Origin: Bryobacterales bacterium
GTDB lineage: Bacteria; Acidobacteriota; Terriglobia; Bryobacterales; Bryobacteraceae
DNA: 48,244 bases
Direction: 5' to 3'
Assembly: GCA_019261985.1 (NCBI GenBank)
Contig: JAFAQY010000047.1
Span: forward strand, 1 to 48,244
The notes beneath the pieces are model-generated. The model was not told the origin of the DNA. It worked only from the letters and a program-made list of their open reading frames with translations, and searched no databases. This document shows positions 25,490-34,793 of this stretch, in pieces. The translations under genes and the position numbers were made by a program. Within the stretch, counting starts at the first letter, position 1. Each line of letters begins with the position of its first letter.

Positions 25490-27139
25490 TCACTCGCTTA
25501 GCGCGAACGTCCACACCGATCCGCCGGCCGGCACCTTGCGCGCGGCGTAGCGGCTCGCGACGATGCCGCCAACCCCGGACAGCACGCTTACATATTGTTT
25601 GCCCTTGTGCGTGTATGTGACCGCCGTCGCATTCACGCTTGAGCTGGTTTTGAATTGCCAGAGAGTTTTCCCGGTCGCCTCATCCAGTGCGACGAGTTCG
25701 CCCGTCGGTTTGCCCGTGAACAGCAGTCCGCCGCCCGTCGCAAGCACGCCGGCTGAGCTGGGCAGATCCGCTAAGGGGATCTCCCATTTCTTTTCGCCGG
25801 TGACGGGATTGATTGCCAGTATATGGCCGACCACTTCACCGGGTTTAAGGTCCGCTTGCCTTGCGATAACGCCGGTCGAGTCTTTCCCGTTCTCCGCTTG
25901 CTTTTGCGGACCGAGTTTCTGGATTCGAGGAATGTTGAACGTTGTGGCGTAGATAAGGCCCGTAGTGGGATTGAACGCGATGGGCACGGCATTGGTGCCG
26001 CGCGAGGGCCAAATCTCCACCTCCTCACCCGCGGCAAAACGTTTATAGACATCCGTGAGCTGCGGACGCCCCGTCTTCAGATCGATCTCCGTGGCCCAGT
26101 TCACCTTCACAAAGGGATGCGCGGCGATTAGCTTGCAATTCGTGCGGTCCACAACGTAGAGAAACCCGTTCTTATTCGCCTGGATCATCACCTTGCGTAG
26201 CTGGCCATCCACGCGAATATCCGCGAGCAACTGCTCGTCCGTCGCGTCCACGTCATAAACGTCGTTGGGAGTGTACTGGTAATAACAAGCGATCTCGCCG
26301 GTCTTTGGGCGAAGCGCGAGGACGCTGTTGGTGAACAGGCTGTCGAGGCCTTCGCGAGGCCGCGGATCGTAGGGCTCGGCATTGCCCACGCCCCAATAGA
26401 CCAGATCGAGTTGAGGATCGTACGATCCGGAGCGCCACGTCGGGCCGCCGCCCTGCGACCAGGCGTTAGTGCCTTTGGGCCACGTTTCAGAGCCGGGCTC
26501 GCCCGGTCCGGGGATGGTATAACGACGCCACAGCTTCTTTCCCGTATCGGGATCCCAGCCGTCCAGAAAGCCGCGCGTAGTGGACTCGCCCCCGGCGACC
26601 CCCGAAATAAGCACGCCGTTGGCGACGATGGGAGCGGCCGTGGAATAGTAGCCATCCTTCGAATCCGCGTACTTCTGCTTCCACAGCTCTTTTCCGGTTT
26701 TCATGTCCAACGCGAGGACGTGGTTGTCGATCGTCACGCGAAAGAGTTTTCCGTTGTAGAGGACCGCCGCCCCGCGGTTGAACGCCGAACGTGTTACTCC
26801 AGGTTCAATCTCTACCGGGGTGCGCCAAATCTGCGCGCCCGTATCGACGTCAATCGCAAACGTATATTTGCCGTTCACGATGTACATCACACCGTTGTAT
26901 ATTACCGGCGCGGCCAGCTCGCCCTGATCGTTCATCAAGCTGGTGCTCCATACGGGCGCCAGTTTTTTTACATTGGCCTTATTGATCTGCTTCAGCGGGC
27001 TGTAGCTCTTGCGGTCGTAGCCCATGCTGTGGGTGAGGACGTTCTCGGTGTTTTTGCCATCGTTGACCAGTTCTTCCGTGGTCTGCGCGATGCCGAAGCT
27101 CGCCAACACGAAGCATAAACAGACTCTGTTCATATTCAC
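25490..27139 (-). CDS. PQQ-dependent alcohol dehydrogenase, methanol/ethanol family
   Basis: A 549-residue exported quinoprotein with signal peptide (about 1-18). Active-site elements of the family are Glu185 (ISGVAGGE), Asn253 (YWGVGNAEPYDP), and Asp296 in TPNDVYDVDATDE. Asp298, two residues later, sits where lanthanide-dependent members (XoxF, PedH) carry an extra Asp, while calcium enzymes usually do not. The adjacent Cys-Cys disulfide of classical methanol dehydrogenase is absent and there is no cytochrome domain. The stop overlaps nothing downstream, but its start overlaps the stop of the epoxide-hydrolase-like gene by four bases, so the hydrolase is translated first and the two are coupled. 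Substrate unknown; a diol or alcohol made by the hydrolase is a reasonable guess. Confidence 0.9.
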   Translation of the reverse strand: MNMNRVCLCFVLASFGIAQTTEELVNDGKNTENVLTHSMGYDRKSYSPLKQINKANVKKLAPVWSTSLMNDQGELAAPVIYNGVMYIVNGKYTFAIDVDTGAQIWRTPVEIEPGVTRSAFNRGAAVLYNGKLFRVTIDNHVLALDMKTGKELWKQKYADSKDGYYSTAAPIVANGVLISGVAGGESTTRGFLDGWDPDTGKKLWRRYTIPGPGEPGSETWPKGTNAWSQGGGPTWRSGSYDPQLDLVYWGVGNAEPYDPRPREGLDSLFTNSVLALRPKTGEIACYYQYTPNDVYDVDATDEQLLADIRVDGQLRKVMIQANKNGFLYVVDRTNCKLIAAHPFVKVNWATEIDLKTGRPQLTDVYKRFAAGEEVEIWPSRGTNAVPIAFNPTTGLIYATTFNIPRIQKLGPQKQAENGKDSTGVIARQADLKPGEVVGHILAINPVTGEKKWEIPLADLPSSAGVLATGGGLLFTGKPTGELVALDEATGKTLWQFKTSSSVNATAVTYTHKGKQYVSVLSGVGGIVASRYAARKVPAGGSVWTFALSE

Positions 27140-28401
27140 CTCCGATTAGCGTAATCGCGCAGAAATTGAATCAGCAGCGCGCTTACTTGTTCCGGCTGCT
27201 CCTGCTGGACCCAATGCCCGGCTCCGTCCACCAGATGAAAGCCTTTCATGTTGGTGCAAGCAGTGGTGCGCATTTTATCCACCGCTCCCGGCGTTTGATA
27301 AACGCCCCAATCGCTTTTCCCCGCGATGAACTGGGATGGCACATCGATCGCGCGGCCCGAAAAAGTAAGCATCTCCCCGATGCTCTTTGGATTTGACCCG
27401 CGCCGCACGCGATAGCCTTGCAGCGCGCCCGTGAACCCGGTTCTGCCGTATTCGGCGGCGTACACATCCACTTCCGGCTCCGTAAGCCACTTGCAGTTGG
27501 CGATGTAATCCGCGGGGGGCATGAACGCGGCCGCCGTCGCCGCCATTCCTTTGTCCTTCTCCATCACGTAATACGTCGGGATCTGCGCCATTTCCTCCGC
27601 GGTGCGCGCCTTCAGCGGATGAGGATTGTTGCCTTTATAATCGGCGCTCTTGCAGTAGTAATACGCGCGGAAGAAGGCGTGCAATCCCTGCGGAGCATGC
27701 AGCATGTCATCGTTCGCGTCGCGCGTGCGCTGATAATTTTGATAGTACTTTCGCGGCGGATTCAACTTCGCCAGCTCGGCATCGAGTTCATCGTCGCTAA
27801 TCGCGCGGGGCGGCGGCGGAGCGCTGTTGCCCGTGTCGAAGGGCAACGAAGGCGGGCCTTCAAAAGGCGAACTCATGATGGTGACGGAACGAAAAACATC
27901 CGGCCGGATGAGCGCCGCCCAGGACGCCACCGGCGCGCCGGCATCGTGCCCCACAATCATCGCAACGGACCGGTGGCCGAGAGCGTAGATCAGCGCCATC
28001 GCGTCTCGCGTCATATTGAGGATGCGGAACGGGTCGGGGTCGGCGTCGTAGGAATCGTCCCACCCAAGGGTGCGTCCGTAGCCGCGTTGGTCGGGAGCGA
28101 TCACGTGATAACCCGACGCCGCGAGCGCGGGCATCACCTTGCGCCAACTGTAGGCGAGCTCCGGGAATCCATGCAATAGCAAAACGGCGGGGCGGCCCGC
28201 TGTTTCGTAACCCGCCTCCAATACGTGCACCGTCATGCCGTTTACGTTCGCGATGTGACGCGAGCGAATGCCCGAGGGGAGCGTGCCGTTGCCATAGGGC
28301 GGAAGCTTGGAGAAATCCGTCTGCACGATGGCGGCGCGCACCCGGGTACTCAGCGTTGCCAATGCGCCGAGCTTGAGTAGATCGCGACGATTCACGTTCA
28401 C
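27136..28401 (-). CDS. Tat-exported alpha/beta hydrolase, epoxide hydrolase-like
   Basis: A 421-residue hydrolase with Tat signal NRRDLLKLGALATL at 4-17. The fold shows the oxyanion segment HGFPE (77-81), APDQRGYGRT (102-111), the nucleophile Asp153 in VGHDAG, and a C-terminal GAGHWVQQEQP with the catalytic His. An Asp nucleophile with HGFPE fits soluble epoxide hydrolases, and Tyr pairs in the cap (NYQRTRD, TYYVMEKD) could hold the epoxide. The start is GTG at 28401, another GTG lies two codons on. It is first in a two-gene operon with the PQQ dehydrogenase and divergent from the jelly-roll protein gene. Confidence 0.87.
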   Translation of the reverse strand: MNVNRRDLLKLGALATLSTRVRAAIVQTDFSKLPPYGNGTLPSGIRSRHIANVNGMTVHVLEAGYETAGRPAVLLLHGFPELAYSWRKVMPALAASGYHVIAPDQRGYGRTLGWDDSYDADPDPFRILNMTRDAMALIYALGHRSVAMIVGHDAGAPVASWAALIRPDVFRSVTIMSSPFEGPPSLPFDTGNSAPPPPRAISDDELDAELAKLNPPRKYYQNYQRTRDANDDMLHAPQGLHAFFRAYYYCKSADYKGNNPHPLKARTAEEMAQIPTYYVMEKDKGMAATAAAFMPPADYIANCKWLTEPEVDVYAAEYGRTGFTGALQGYRVRRGSNPKSIGEMLTFSGRAIDVPSQFIAGKSDWGVYQTPGAVDKMRTTACTNMKGFHLVDGAGHWVQQEQPEQVSALLIQFLRDYANRR

Positions 28402-28473
28402 CGTTTGTCATTAGAATGGCGGGAGGGTGTCGGTGTCAAGCGCAGGCGGCATAAAATAAGAGGTCGGACACCC

Positions 28474-29154
28474 ATGAAACTACTAACTTCTGTTTTGTTA
28501 TCGGCGCTGCCCTTCTGTGTGCATGCGCAGGACGCGTCTCGCGCCATCGCCGGCGGCGGGATCTCAGTCCCGGGATGGACCGGCAAGATCGACGCCAATG
28601 AAGAGCGGTTTGGAAGAACGATCAACGACGCCAAGTTTGCGAAGGAGGGTGACACATTCCACGTGACCACCGGTCCGGCCGTCTCGTATTGGAATCCAGC
28701 CAACAAGGCTAGTGGCGACTATACAGTTAAAGCCACCTTTACCGAACCGAAGTACATGAACCTGAATAATCACCCGCACCCGTACGGAATCTTTATCGCC
28801 GGGAATGACCTGGGCACGGAGAATCAAAGCTACCTCTACTGCGCGGCGTACGGAAACGGCAACGTCATAGTCCGCGGATTCGGACCCCGTGCGTTCCAGA
28901 TGAACGGCTTTCAAGGCGAGGCGAATGCCGCGGTGCATAAAGCCGCGGGCGTCGGGCAACCCGTAACGCAGGAGATTGCGATGTCCGTAAAGGGCAACAA
29001 GGTTGAGTGCGCAATCAACGGAGCGGTGGTCGCGAGCTATGATAAATCCGCGCTGGTCACGGCCGGAAAGTTGAAGTCGACCGACGGAGTTTACGGCCTA
29101 CGCTTCGCGCATAATACGGAAGTGAACGTGACCGGTTTGAGTGTGACGAAATAG
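28474..29154 (+). CDS. Secreted jelly-roll (concanavalin-like) protein
   Basis: A 226-residue exported protein with signal MKLLTSVLLSALPFCVHAQD. The rest looks like a lectin/glucanase-type beta sandwich as in DUF1080-related proteins: VKATFTEPKYMNLNNHPHPYGIFIAGND, LYCAAYGNGNVIVRGFG and a C-terminal YGLRFAHNTEVNVTGLSVTK (each in part). No catalytic motif is evident, so binding of a polysaccharide or surface is more likely than hydrolysis. A truncated second copy lies at 32.5 kb with very high identity. It stands between the divergent epoxide hydrolase gene and an ADOP relic. Confidence 0.8.
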   Translation: MKLLTSVLLSALPFCVHAQDASRAIAGGGISVPGWTGKIDANEERFGRTINDAKFAKEGDTFHVTTGPAVSYWNPANKASGDYTVKATFTEPKYMNLNNHPHPYGIFIAGNDLGTENQSYLYCAAYGNGNVIVRGFGPRAFQMNGFQGEANAAVHKAAGVGQPVTQEIAMSVKGNKVECAINGAVVASYDKSALVTAGKLKSTDGVYGLRFAHNTEVNVTGLSVTK

Positions 29155-29324
29155 CGGTTTAGCCGACGTTCGTCGGAACCGCTGCCTGGGGTCGCGGTTC
29201 AGAGCCGTGATCTTACGTAAGCGGTTCCGGATTCATCACAACCGCTCTTTCAACAGGCGCGACTCGCAATGGATGATTTCCGGTTACAACTAATTTCAGA
29301 GCTGCGATCGATTATCGTTGTGAG

Positions 29325-30150
29325 GAGGCTGCAGGGGATAGACGCGCGATGCTCGATTCTGTGGGCAAGAAGGCAGACGGCCGCCGATGTCCCAGGATTC
29401 CTGCACAGTGTCGTCTCCACTTGCTCACGTGAGGCGTTGAATCTCTAGGGGTATTTTGGGCAATCGTGGCGCGATTTCGGCGCGATCGCTCGCTTCGCCT
29501 CGGCGAAGTTCACGGACGCACGAATATTGACCACGGTGGACCCACGAGCCCTGGAAGTAAGAAAGGTACACGGTGGCGCGGGCCTTAAGCCGCCAAGGAT
29601 GACGTCCTTCACAACTCCAACGATTCGCAAGTTCGATGGGGGCCGGCTCACAGTAGCCGAATATAGCTTCGCAAAAATATTCCGCGCGAAGGTTTCGTTC
29701 ACAATCGCGACGAGCGGAGCCGCCGTATCATCTCGATCCGCAAACTCCGTCTCTGACAGAACCGGGGTTCGCATTTGTTTCGAAGAAGCGTGGCCCGACG
29801 GCGGTTAAATCCGCAGTATCGTGGTTCGGCATCGAATGCCCGTTCGGAACCGCCGCCTCGGTCCAAGCACCGGTGCTCATGGATGTGTTGCCGAAGATGT
29901 TGCGGCACCAAGCCGCTCCACAGCATCCTTAAAAAAATGGTTAATGCGGGCGATCTGCAGACCGCTGCTCGTTGAGACCGCCAAGCAACACTCCCTTGGG
30001 TTGGAATCCTGATTTAGAGTCTGAGGATTCCGAGGAGTTCGAACGAACAGCCCCGCGCCCGACCCATAAGCCGAACCAGACCCTTCCTTCCCGTTCAGCT
30101 TTTTGGACGATGGACGAAGCGCCCTAGTTCGCGAACCGTTTTTAAGGTTC
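29325..30150 (-). pseudogene. ADOP permease relic A
   Basis: Decayed minus-strand permease. Recognisable pieces in order are GAGLFVRTPRNPQTLNQDS (near 30050), LQIARINHFFKDAVERL (near 29960), then in another frame NIFGNTSMSTGAWTEAAVPN and MPNHDTADLTAVGPRFFET (29780-29900), AAPLVAIVNETFARNIF, TVSRPPSNLRIVGVVKDV and VNIRASVNFAEAKRAI (29470-29740), and the 3' tail near 29325-29370. At least two frameshifts are present and the last transmembrane block is deleted when compared with the relic at 33.6-34.5 kb. It cannot give a functional product. Confidence 0.75.
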
Positions 30151-30352
30151 TTCGAACGTATCGGGCATTCGCCGTTCGTCGCTTCGGCGACCAGTCGTCC
30201 CTGCAACATCGTAGGAATGGATGTTGGTTCGGAACTACAAAAAATCTACGATAGCCAAACTAAACCCGCTCGGCCCTGATTCGAAAAATTGGGCGTTCCG
30301 TGCTCATGTGAAATTAACAAAAAATGTAACTAAAAATACTTCAAAAAAATTC

Positions 30353-30381
30353 TTGCGTTTTCCACAAACACGCAGTAATAT
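30353..30381 (+). promoter_or_regulatory. Candidate sigma-70 promoter for the sulfatase
   Basis: TTGCGT, 17 bases, TAATAT inside the AT-rich stretch. It would give a leader of about 220 bases containing a GC-rich hairpin at 30458-30473. Weak match; the AT-rich setting is the main support. Confidence 0.25.
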
Positions 30382-30606
30382 ACTTTTGTTTAAGCCAGTT
30401 TTAAAAGGCAGAATGGTACCGTAATAATTCTGCAAACTGGCCCGCTCATGACCGCGAGCAGCCGTTCGGCTGCATTGGTGATGTCGACCCAACTGGGCGA
30501 CGCGACGCTCGGATGACCTGTTTTGGCACGAGGGGGTGCCGACGGCTCTGGACCGCGGCAACAGCCCTGCGCCACGCTTTCGCAAAAGAGAGTAAACGGA
30601 GGAATC

Positions 30607-32493
30607 ATGAGGCGCAGAGACTTTATTAAATCAACCGCCGCAGTTACCGGAGGAATGCTTGCCGGACTTCAACGCGGCGGCGCGGTTCCCGGACCCAAGC
30701 CCAACATTTTGTTCATACTTGTGGATGAACTCCGCTTTCCTACTGTATTTCCAAACAACATACAAACAGCGCATCAGTTCCTAGCCACCTATATGCCAAA
30801 CCTCTACAAATTGTGGCAGAGGGGCGTAAAGTTCGGCAACCACAACACAGCCGCCAATGCCTGCACGCCTTCGCGCGGCGTCCTGATTACCGGCCTCTAT
30901 TCCCAACAGAATTGGCTGCTAACCACAATTCTATCGACGCCCTACCCAGCGCCTACAACAACGCCGCAACCCGTCCTGAACCCGGCTTATCCCACGTATG
31001 GGAAGTTGCTGCAAGCCGCGGGTTACCGAACGCCTTACATTGGCAAGTGGCACGTTTCTGTGCCCTCTCCAGACACAAATACGCTGGCCAATTATGGCTT
31101 CGACTATTACCCGACGTATTATGACCCCACCGGCACGAACCTTCAGGGGACGTATGGCGATGAAAGCCGCGGGTACCATAGCGATGCCTATACAGTGTCT
31201 CAGGCAACTGATTGGTTAACGAACCAGAGGCCGTCGAGTCAGCCCTGGTGTCTTACCGTTGGCCTTGTCAATCCTCATGACAGGGAATTCTTCCCCGCCG
31301 GGACCGAGTTCGAGGCGGTCAACCAGCTGTTCGGGAGCTCCGCGACTAATCCTGGCAATCTCAACCCCGGAGCGGAGTATCCGGGCAACGGCCCTTTAGT
31401 GCCTTACAGCGAAAATGCGTTGAAGTCCCCAATGTCTTACGGGTTTCCGGCGTTACCTCCGAATTGGGAGAGCGCAGCCACCATTGCAGCCAACAAGCCA
31501 TCAACGCAAGTCTTTGCCAGGGAATTTGTCCAGCTCATTTGGGGCGGCGCAACCGATGAGTCATCCCAGAATACAGCCACCATCGTGCCGTATCCGGGTG
31601 CGAATCCCACGCAGGTGGGGGTTGCCAAGATGCCCTACAGTTATTGGCAGCGCGGTATGGACAGCTACACGCAGATCATGCAGATCGTCGATGTCCAAAT
31701 TGGGAACTTACTTGGTGCACTGGAGGGTCTGCCACAAAGTGTCGTCGAAAACACTGTAATCGTGTTTGCCTCAGACCACGGCGAATATAATGGAGCGCAT
31801 GGCTTCCTTTCAAGCAAGATAGGTACCGTCTACGACGAGGCGTGGCACGTTCCGTTGATCGTGGCCGATCCTAGCGGTAGATTCACCGCGGATGAAGACA
31901 TCCTCCGCCGCGGGCTCACGTCGCATGTAGATTTACTGCCTTTGCTGGTCACCATCGGAAACCTGGGCAGCCGTGCTTGGATGACCGGCGACCTGGCCAC
32001 AATCTACGGCGGCCGCCATGACATGTTCCCGATGTTAAAGTCTGCGAACGCGCCAGGGCGCCTTTACGTCCTTTACGCGACGGACGAAATCGTTCCCATT
32101 ACCTTTAATTTTAACTTGGCCCCCCTGAACATTCTGGGCTTGCGTACTGAAGATACCAAGCTAGGCGTGTACACCAGCTGGGTGCCTCTCACATCTAATA
32201 TCGTCCCGTCCTCAATTGAGCTGGAATTCTATGGCTATTCGACAACGGGCGGAATGCTTGAACTGGACAATACCGCCGCCAGTGACCCGCGCGCCAAGGC
32301 CATGGAAGATGTCCTGCTAAATAACCTGCTCCCCAACGAACTTCAGCAAACATTACCCGGAACCCTTGGCCAGGAGCAGGCGTCGTCAAAGGTCGTACAT
32401 TTGGCTTACCGGGATTTTATAGCGGCCCAGCCGCTTATCGCTTGGGCTCAAGGCGCGCTCCAGACCTTGCTTGGGTATGGCCTGGAGTTCTAG
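30607..32493 (+). CDS. Tat-exported sulfatase, formylglycine type
   Basis: A 628-residue sulfatase hydrolysing sulfate esters outside the cytoplasm. The Tat signal is MRRRDFIKSTAAVTGGML. The core starts PNILFILVDELRFP, where Asp-Glu takes the place of the usual Asp-Asp metal pair. Cys86 in ACTPSRG is the residue converted to formylglycine, and further family motifs are YIGKWHV and FASDHGEYNGAHG. The start follows GGAGG by four bases. No maturase gene is nearby. Base composition is lower in GC than its neighbours and the leader is AT-rich, which suggests acquisition. It sits between two copies of a jelly-roll/ADOP module. Substrate unknown; there is no sugar-degradation operon to hint at one. 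Confidence 0.9.
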   Translation: MRRRDFIKSTAAVTGGMLAGLQRGGAVPGPKPNILFILVDELRFPTVFPNNIQTAHQFLATYMPNLYKLWQRGVKFGNHNTAANACTPSRGVLITGLYSQQNWLLTTILSTPYPAPTTTPQPVLNPAYPTYGKLLQAAGYRTPYIGKWHVSVPSPDTNTLANYGFDYYPTYYDPTGTNLQGTYGDESRGYHSDAYTVSQATDWLTNQRPSSQPWCLTVGLVNPHDREFFPAGTEFEAVNQLFGSSATNPGNLNPGAEYPGNGPLVPYSENALKSPMSYGFPALPPNWESAATIAANKPSTQVFAREFVQLIWGGATDESSQNTATIVPYPGANPTQVGVAKMPYSYWQRGMDSYTQIMQIVDVQIGNLLGALEGLPQSVVENTVIVFASDHGEYNGAHGFLSSKIGTVYDEAWHVPLIVADPSGRFTADEDILRRGLTSHVDLLPLLVTIGNLGSRAWMTGDLATIYGGRHDMFPMLKSANAPGRLYVLYATDEIVPITFNFNLAPLNILGLRTEDTKLGVYTSWVPLTSNIVPSSIELEFYGYSTTGGMLELDNTAASDPRAKAMEDVLLNNLLPNELQQTLPGTLGQEQASSKVVHLAYRDFIAAQPLIAWAQGALQTLLGYGLEF

Positions 32494-32533
32494 TGAACTC
32501 ACATCGGCCGTTCGCACGATCGTCATTAGAATC

Positions 32534-32961
32534 GTGAAGGCCACCTTCACCGAGCCGAAGTACATGAACGTGAACAATTACCCGCACCCGTACGGAATCT
32601 TCATCGCCGGAAACGACCTGGGTACAGCGAGCCAAAGCTACCTATACTGCGCTGCCTATGGGAACGGCAGATTCATCGTGCGAGGATTCGGGCCGGGCGC
32701 GTTCCAGATGAACGGGTTTCAAGGCGACGCGAATGCGGCGGTGCATAAAGCCGCTGGCGTCGGACAACCCGTAACGCAGGAGATTGCGATGACCGTAAAG
32801 GGCAGCAAGGTTGAGTGCGCGATCAATGGAACCGTCGTCGCGAGCTACGATAAATCCGCGCTAGTCACGGCCGGAAAGTTAAGTCAACGGACGGAGTTTA
32901 TGGCCTCCGCTTCGCGCATAACACGGAAGTGAACGTGATCGGTTTGAGTGTGACGAAATAG
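32534..32961 (+). pseudogene. Jelly-roll protein gene, truncated and frameshifted second copy
   Basis: Nearly identical to the gene at 28474 from VKATFTEPKYMN onward, but the signal peptide and about 80 N-terminal codons are missing and one base is lost near 32880 (AAGTTAAGTC against AAGTTGAAGTC), which ruins the C-terminus. The original stop context GACGAAATAG is still readable at 32952-32961. The leader block GTCATTAGAAT (32522-32532) matches 28407-28417, so the loss was internal, joining leader to mid-gene. Confidence 0.85.
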
Positions 32962-32964
32962 CGG

Positions 32965-33425
32965 CTAATCGCCGGAACGGCTCCTTTGCAGTCGCGGCTC
33001 AGAATCGGCGTTTGGAGCCGAGTGCAGCTTCAAATCCAAAACGCGCGCGTACCGCTCAAAATCCGGATCCGTGGTAAAGATGCTCATGCTCCGCCGCTGC
33101 GCGAAGGCACAAATCAACATCTCCACGGCGGAGAAAGCGATCCCTTTGACTTGGCAATCGTTGGCCGCCTTCGCGGCCGCTTCGTGATCCGTCGTGGATA
33201 CCGGTTCATCCGGAACGACTGCGAGTATCCCCCGCAATTCCTCGAATTGAACCCGCACCTTGATCCCCGACAAAATAGCCTGCCGTACCAAACCGATGAT
33301 TCGCGCCCGCTCTCCCTTACCAACTCCTGAAATTCGTATACCAGCAGGCGTTCACGTCTATTAAGATGTTTCGATTTGCGGCGAAACGCCAGAGACCAAA
33401 TTGATGTGTCGACGAGGACATTCAT
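32965..33425 (-). pseudogene. vapC: Frameshifted VapC-like PIN toxin
   Basis: The N-terminal part MNVLVDTSIWSLAFRRKSKHL has PIN Asp6. It leaves frame near 33305 (GGGAGAGCGGG), where the family sequence continues one frame over as VRQAILSGIKVRVQFEEL ... FTTDPDFERYARVL. The conserved SAVD acidic position reads SAVE. A single indel explains the break. It overlaps the truncated antitoxin gene (TGAATG-type overlap), the normal vapBC arrangement. Confidence 0.8.
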
Positions 33426-33478
33426 AGTTCTCGTGCTTCATTGATCAAACGATCATCGATCGCCAAGTTGGTGGGCAT
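33422..33478 (-). pseudogene. vapB: Truncated VapB antitoxin gene
   Basis: Only 18 codons, MPTNLAIDDRLINEAREL, then TGA overlapping the vapC ATG. The sequence is the conserved start of the VapB group paired with such PIN toxins, which normally run to about 60-75 residues. The middle and C-terminal toxin-binding part is deleted. Confidence 0.7.
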
Positions 33479-33642
33479 GAAGAACTCCAGCCCCATTTCC
33501 TACACAGTGAAATCTGTAAGTGTCAAGCAGCATCAACCGTTTTTGTACGCTCCGGTCGCGAAGAGTTCAGCCCCAGTTTGGCGGGAAGCCGGCGCTTCGG
33601 ATGGGGTTGCGCCCTACCTTATTGCCGAGGCACGTTTCAGGT

Positions 33643-34535
33643 TCATTCGTTCCGAAGAGTCTGCATTGGATCGACGCGCGAGGCTCGATACGCAGGCAAG
33701 AACGCCGCTAAAAACCCGGTGAACACCAACAATCCACAGGCCCCTGCGAAAGTCCCAGGATCTGCCGGCGTGATGCCGAACAGCATTGACGAAACCAGGC
33801 GCGATGCAGCCCACGCAGCAGGCAATCCGAGCGCGGCGCCCAATATCAGCAGCCGCCCCGCGCCGCGAATAATACCGCCGAGCACTTGGCTCCGCCGGGC
33901 TCCCAAAGCGAATCGGATGCCGATTTCATTTCTGCGCCGGGTGACTTCATAGGCGAGCAATCCATACAGCCCGATACACGCCAAAACCAGCGCCAGCACT
34001 CCAAAACTGCTCGCAAGAATCGCCATAAGGCGCTCTTGTACCAATGTGCCCTCCACTTGCTCGCTTAAGGCGTGAATGTCCAGGGGTATCTTGGGCAACC
34101 GTGGCGCGAGTTCGGCCCGAATAGCTCGCTCCGCCTCAACGAAATTCCCGGACACACGAATATTGACGACAGTCGGCCCAAGCTCCGAGCGCTGGCAGTA
34201 CGATACGTATACCGTTGGAGGTGGCGCCGTTCGCAATCCGTCAAGGACAACGTCCTTCACAGCTCCAACGATCAGCAGGTCCGGCGGCGGACGGCTCACG
34301 GTAGCCGAAATATAGCTCCCCACGGGATCGCGTCCCTCAAAATGCTTGCGCGCGAAGGCTTCGTTCACGATCGCTACGAGCGGGGCCGCGGCATCGTCGC
34401 TATCCGTAAACTCTCTTCCGGAAAGAAGCGGCGTTCGCATGGTTTCGAAGAAGCGAGGGCCCACGGCGATGAAATCCGCGTTGTCGTGGTCCGGCAGCGG
34501 CTGCCCCTTCGGAACCGCAGGCTTCCGTGTTGGCC
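33643..34535 (-). pseudogene. ADOP permease relic B, C-terminal half
   Basis: About 295 codons still in frame from AVPKGQPLPDHDNADFIAVGP to the family ending SRVDPMQTLRNE. It includes the MacB-core block TVSRPPPDLLIVGAVKDVVL and the last FtsX helices (ALVLACIGLYGLLAYEVTRRRNEIGIRFALG, in part). The N-terminal half is missing; upstream the frame enters the 3' part of the ArsR gene, so it has no own start or promoter. Compared with relic A it keeps the last membrane block. Confidence 0.85.
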
Positions 34536-34777
34536 GAATACCAGAGGTATGTGCCTTCGCGCCTGAGGCGAACCAGGTCCTCATTTTTCAGCTTTTCGAG
34601 GTGGTGCGAGAGGGTGCTGGAGGGTATCCCCAACTCCTCGCTGACCTCACCGACGACCATCCCCGCGGGATGGGCGCTGAGGAGCAGCCGGACGATGCGC
34701 AGCCGTGGTTCTGTTCCCATGGCCGAAAGCATATCGGCATAGCGCGCGATCAGTTCAGAATCATCCTTCTTAGGCAT
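34400..34777 (-). pseudogene. ArsR-family regulator truncated by fusion to ADOP relic
   Basis: Residues 1-86 are a clean ArsR winged helix (MPKKDDSELIARYADMLSAM, recognition region GIPSSTLSHHLEKLKNEDL, wing REGTYLWYSANTEA). After that the frame runs 39 codons through ADOP sequence in a wrong frame. Relatives with this HPAG...STLSHHL pattern usually end in a Cys-rich tail that senses metal; that end is gone, and the core has no ELCVC-type site. The start at 34777 has GGGAGAGG upstream. It is divergent from the metal-efflux operon, which it may have controlled. The DNA-binding part could still be made. Confidence 0.78.
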
Positions 34778-34793
34778 TGGCCTCTCCCTTGGG

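Larger units (their letters stand above)
29155..30606. other. Interval with no intact gene between jelly-roll and sulfatase genes
   Basis: Bases 29155-29325 keep similarity to the sequence behind the second jelly-roll copy (32962-33005). Then comes ADOP relic A, an AT-rich stretch (about 30225-30430) unlike the rest of the window, and 30430-30606 containing the hairpin GCAGCCG-TT-CGGCTGC at 30458-30473 and the sulfatase leader with GGAGG just before the start. Confidence 0.6.

Noticed and set aside
28474-29154. Glycoside hydrolase assignment for the jelly-roll protein
   Set aside because: No paired catalytic Glu/Asp motif of a known family can be seen; only the fold class is supported.
30010-30120. 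Apparent ArsR-like remnant (LVRL segment) next to ADOP relic A
   Set aside because: Reading the other frame gives GAGLFVRTPRNPQTL, a standard ADOP segment, so this DNA is permease and the ArsR likeness is chance.
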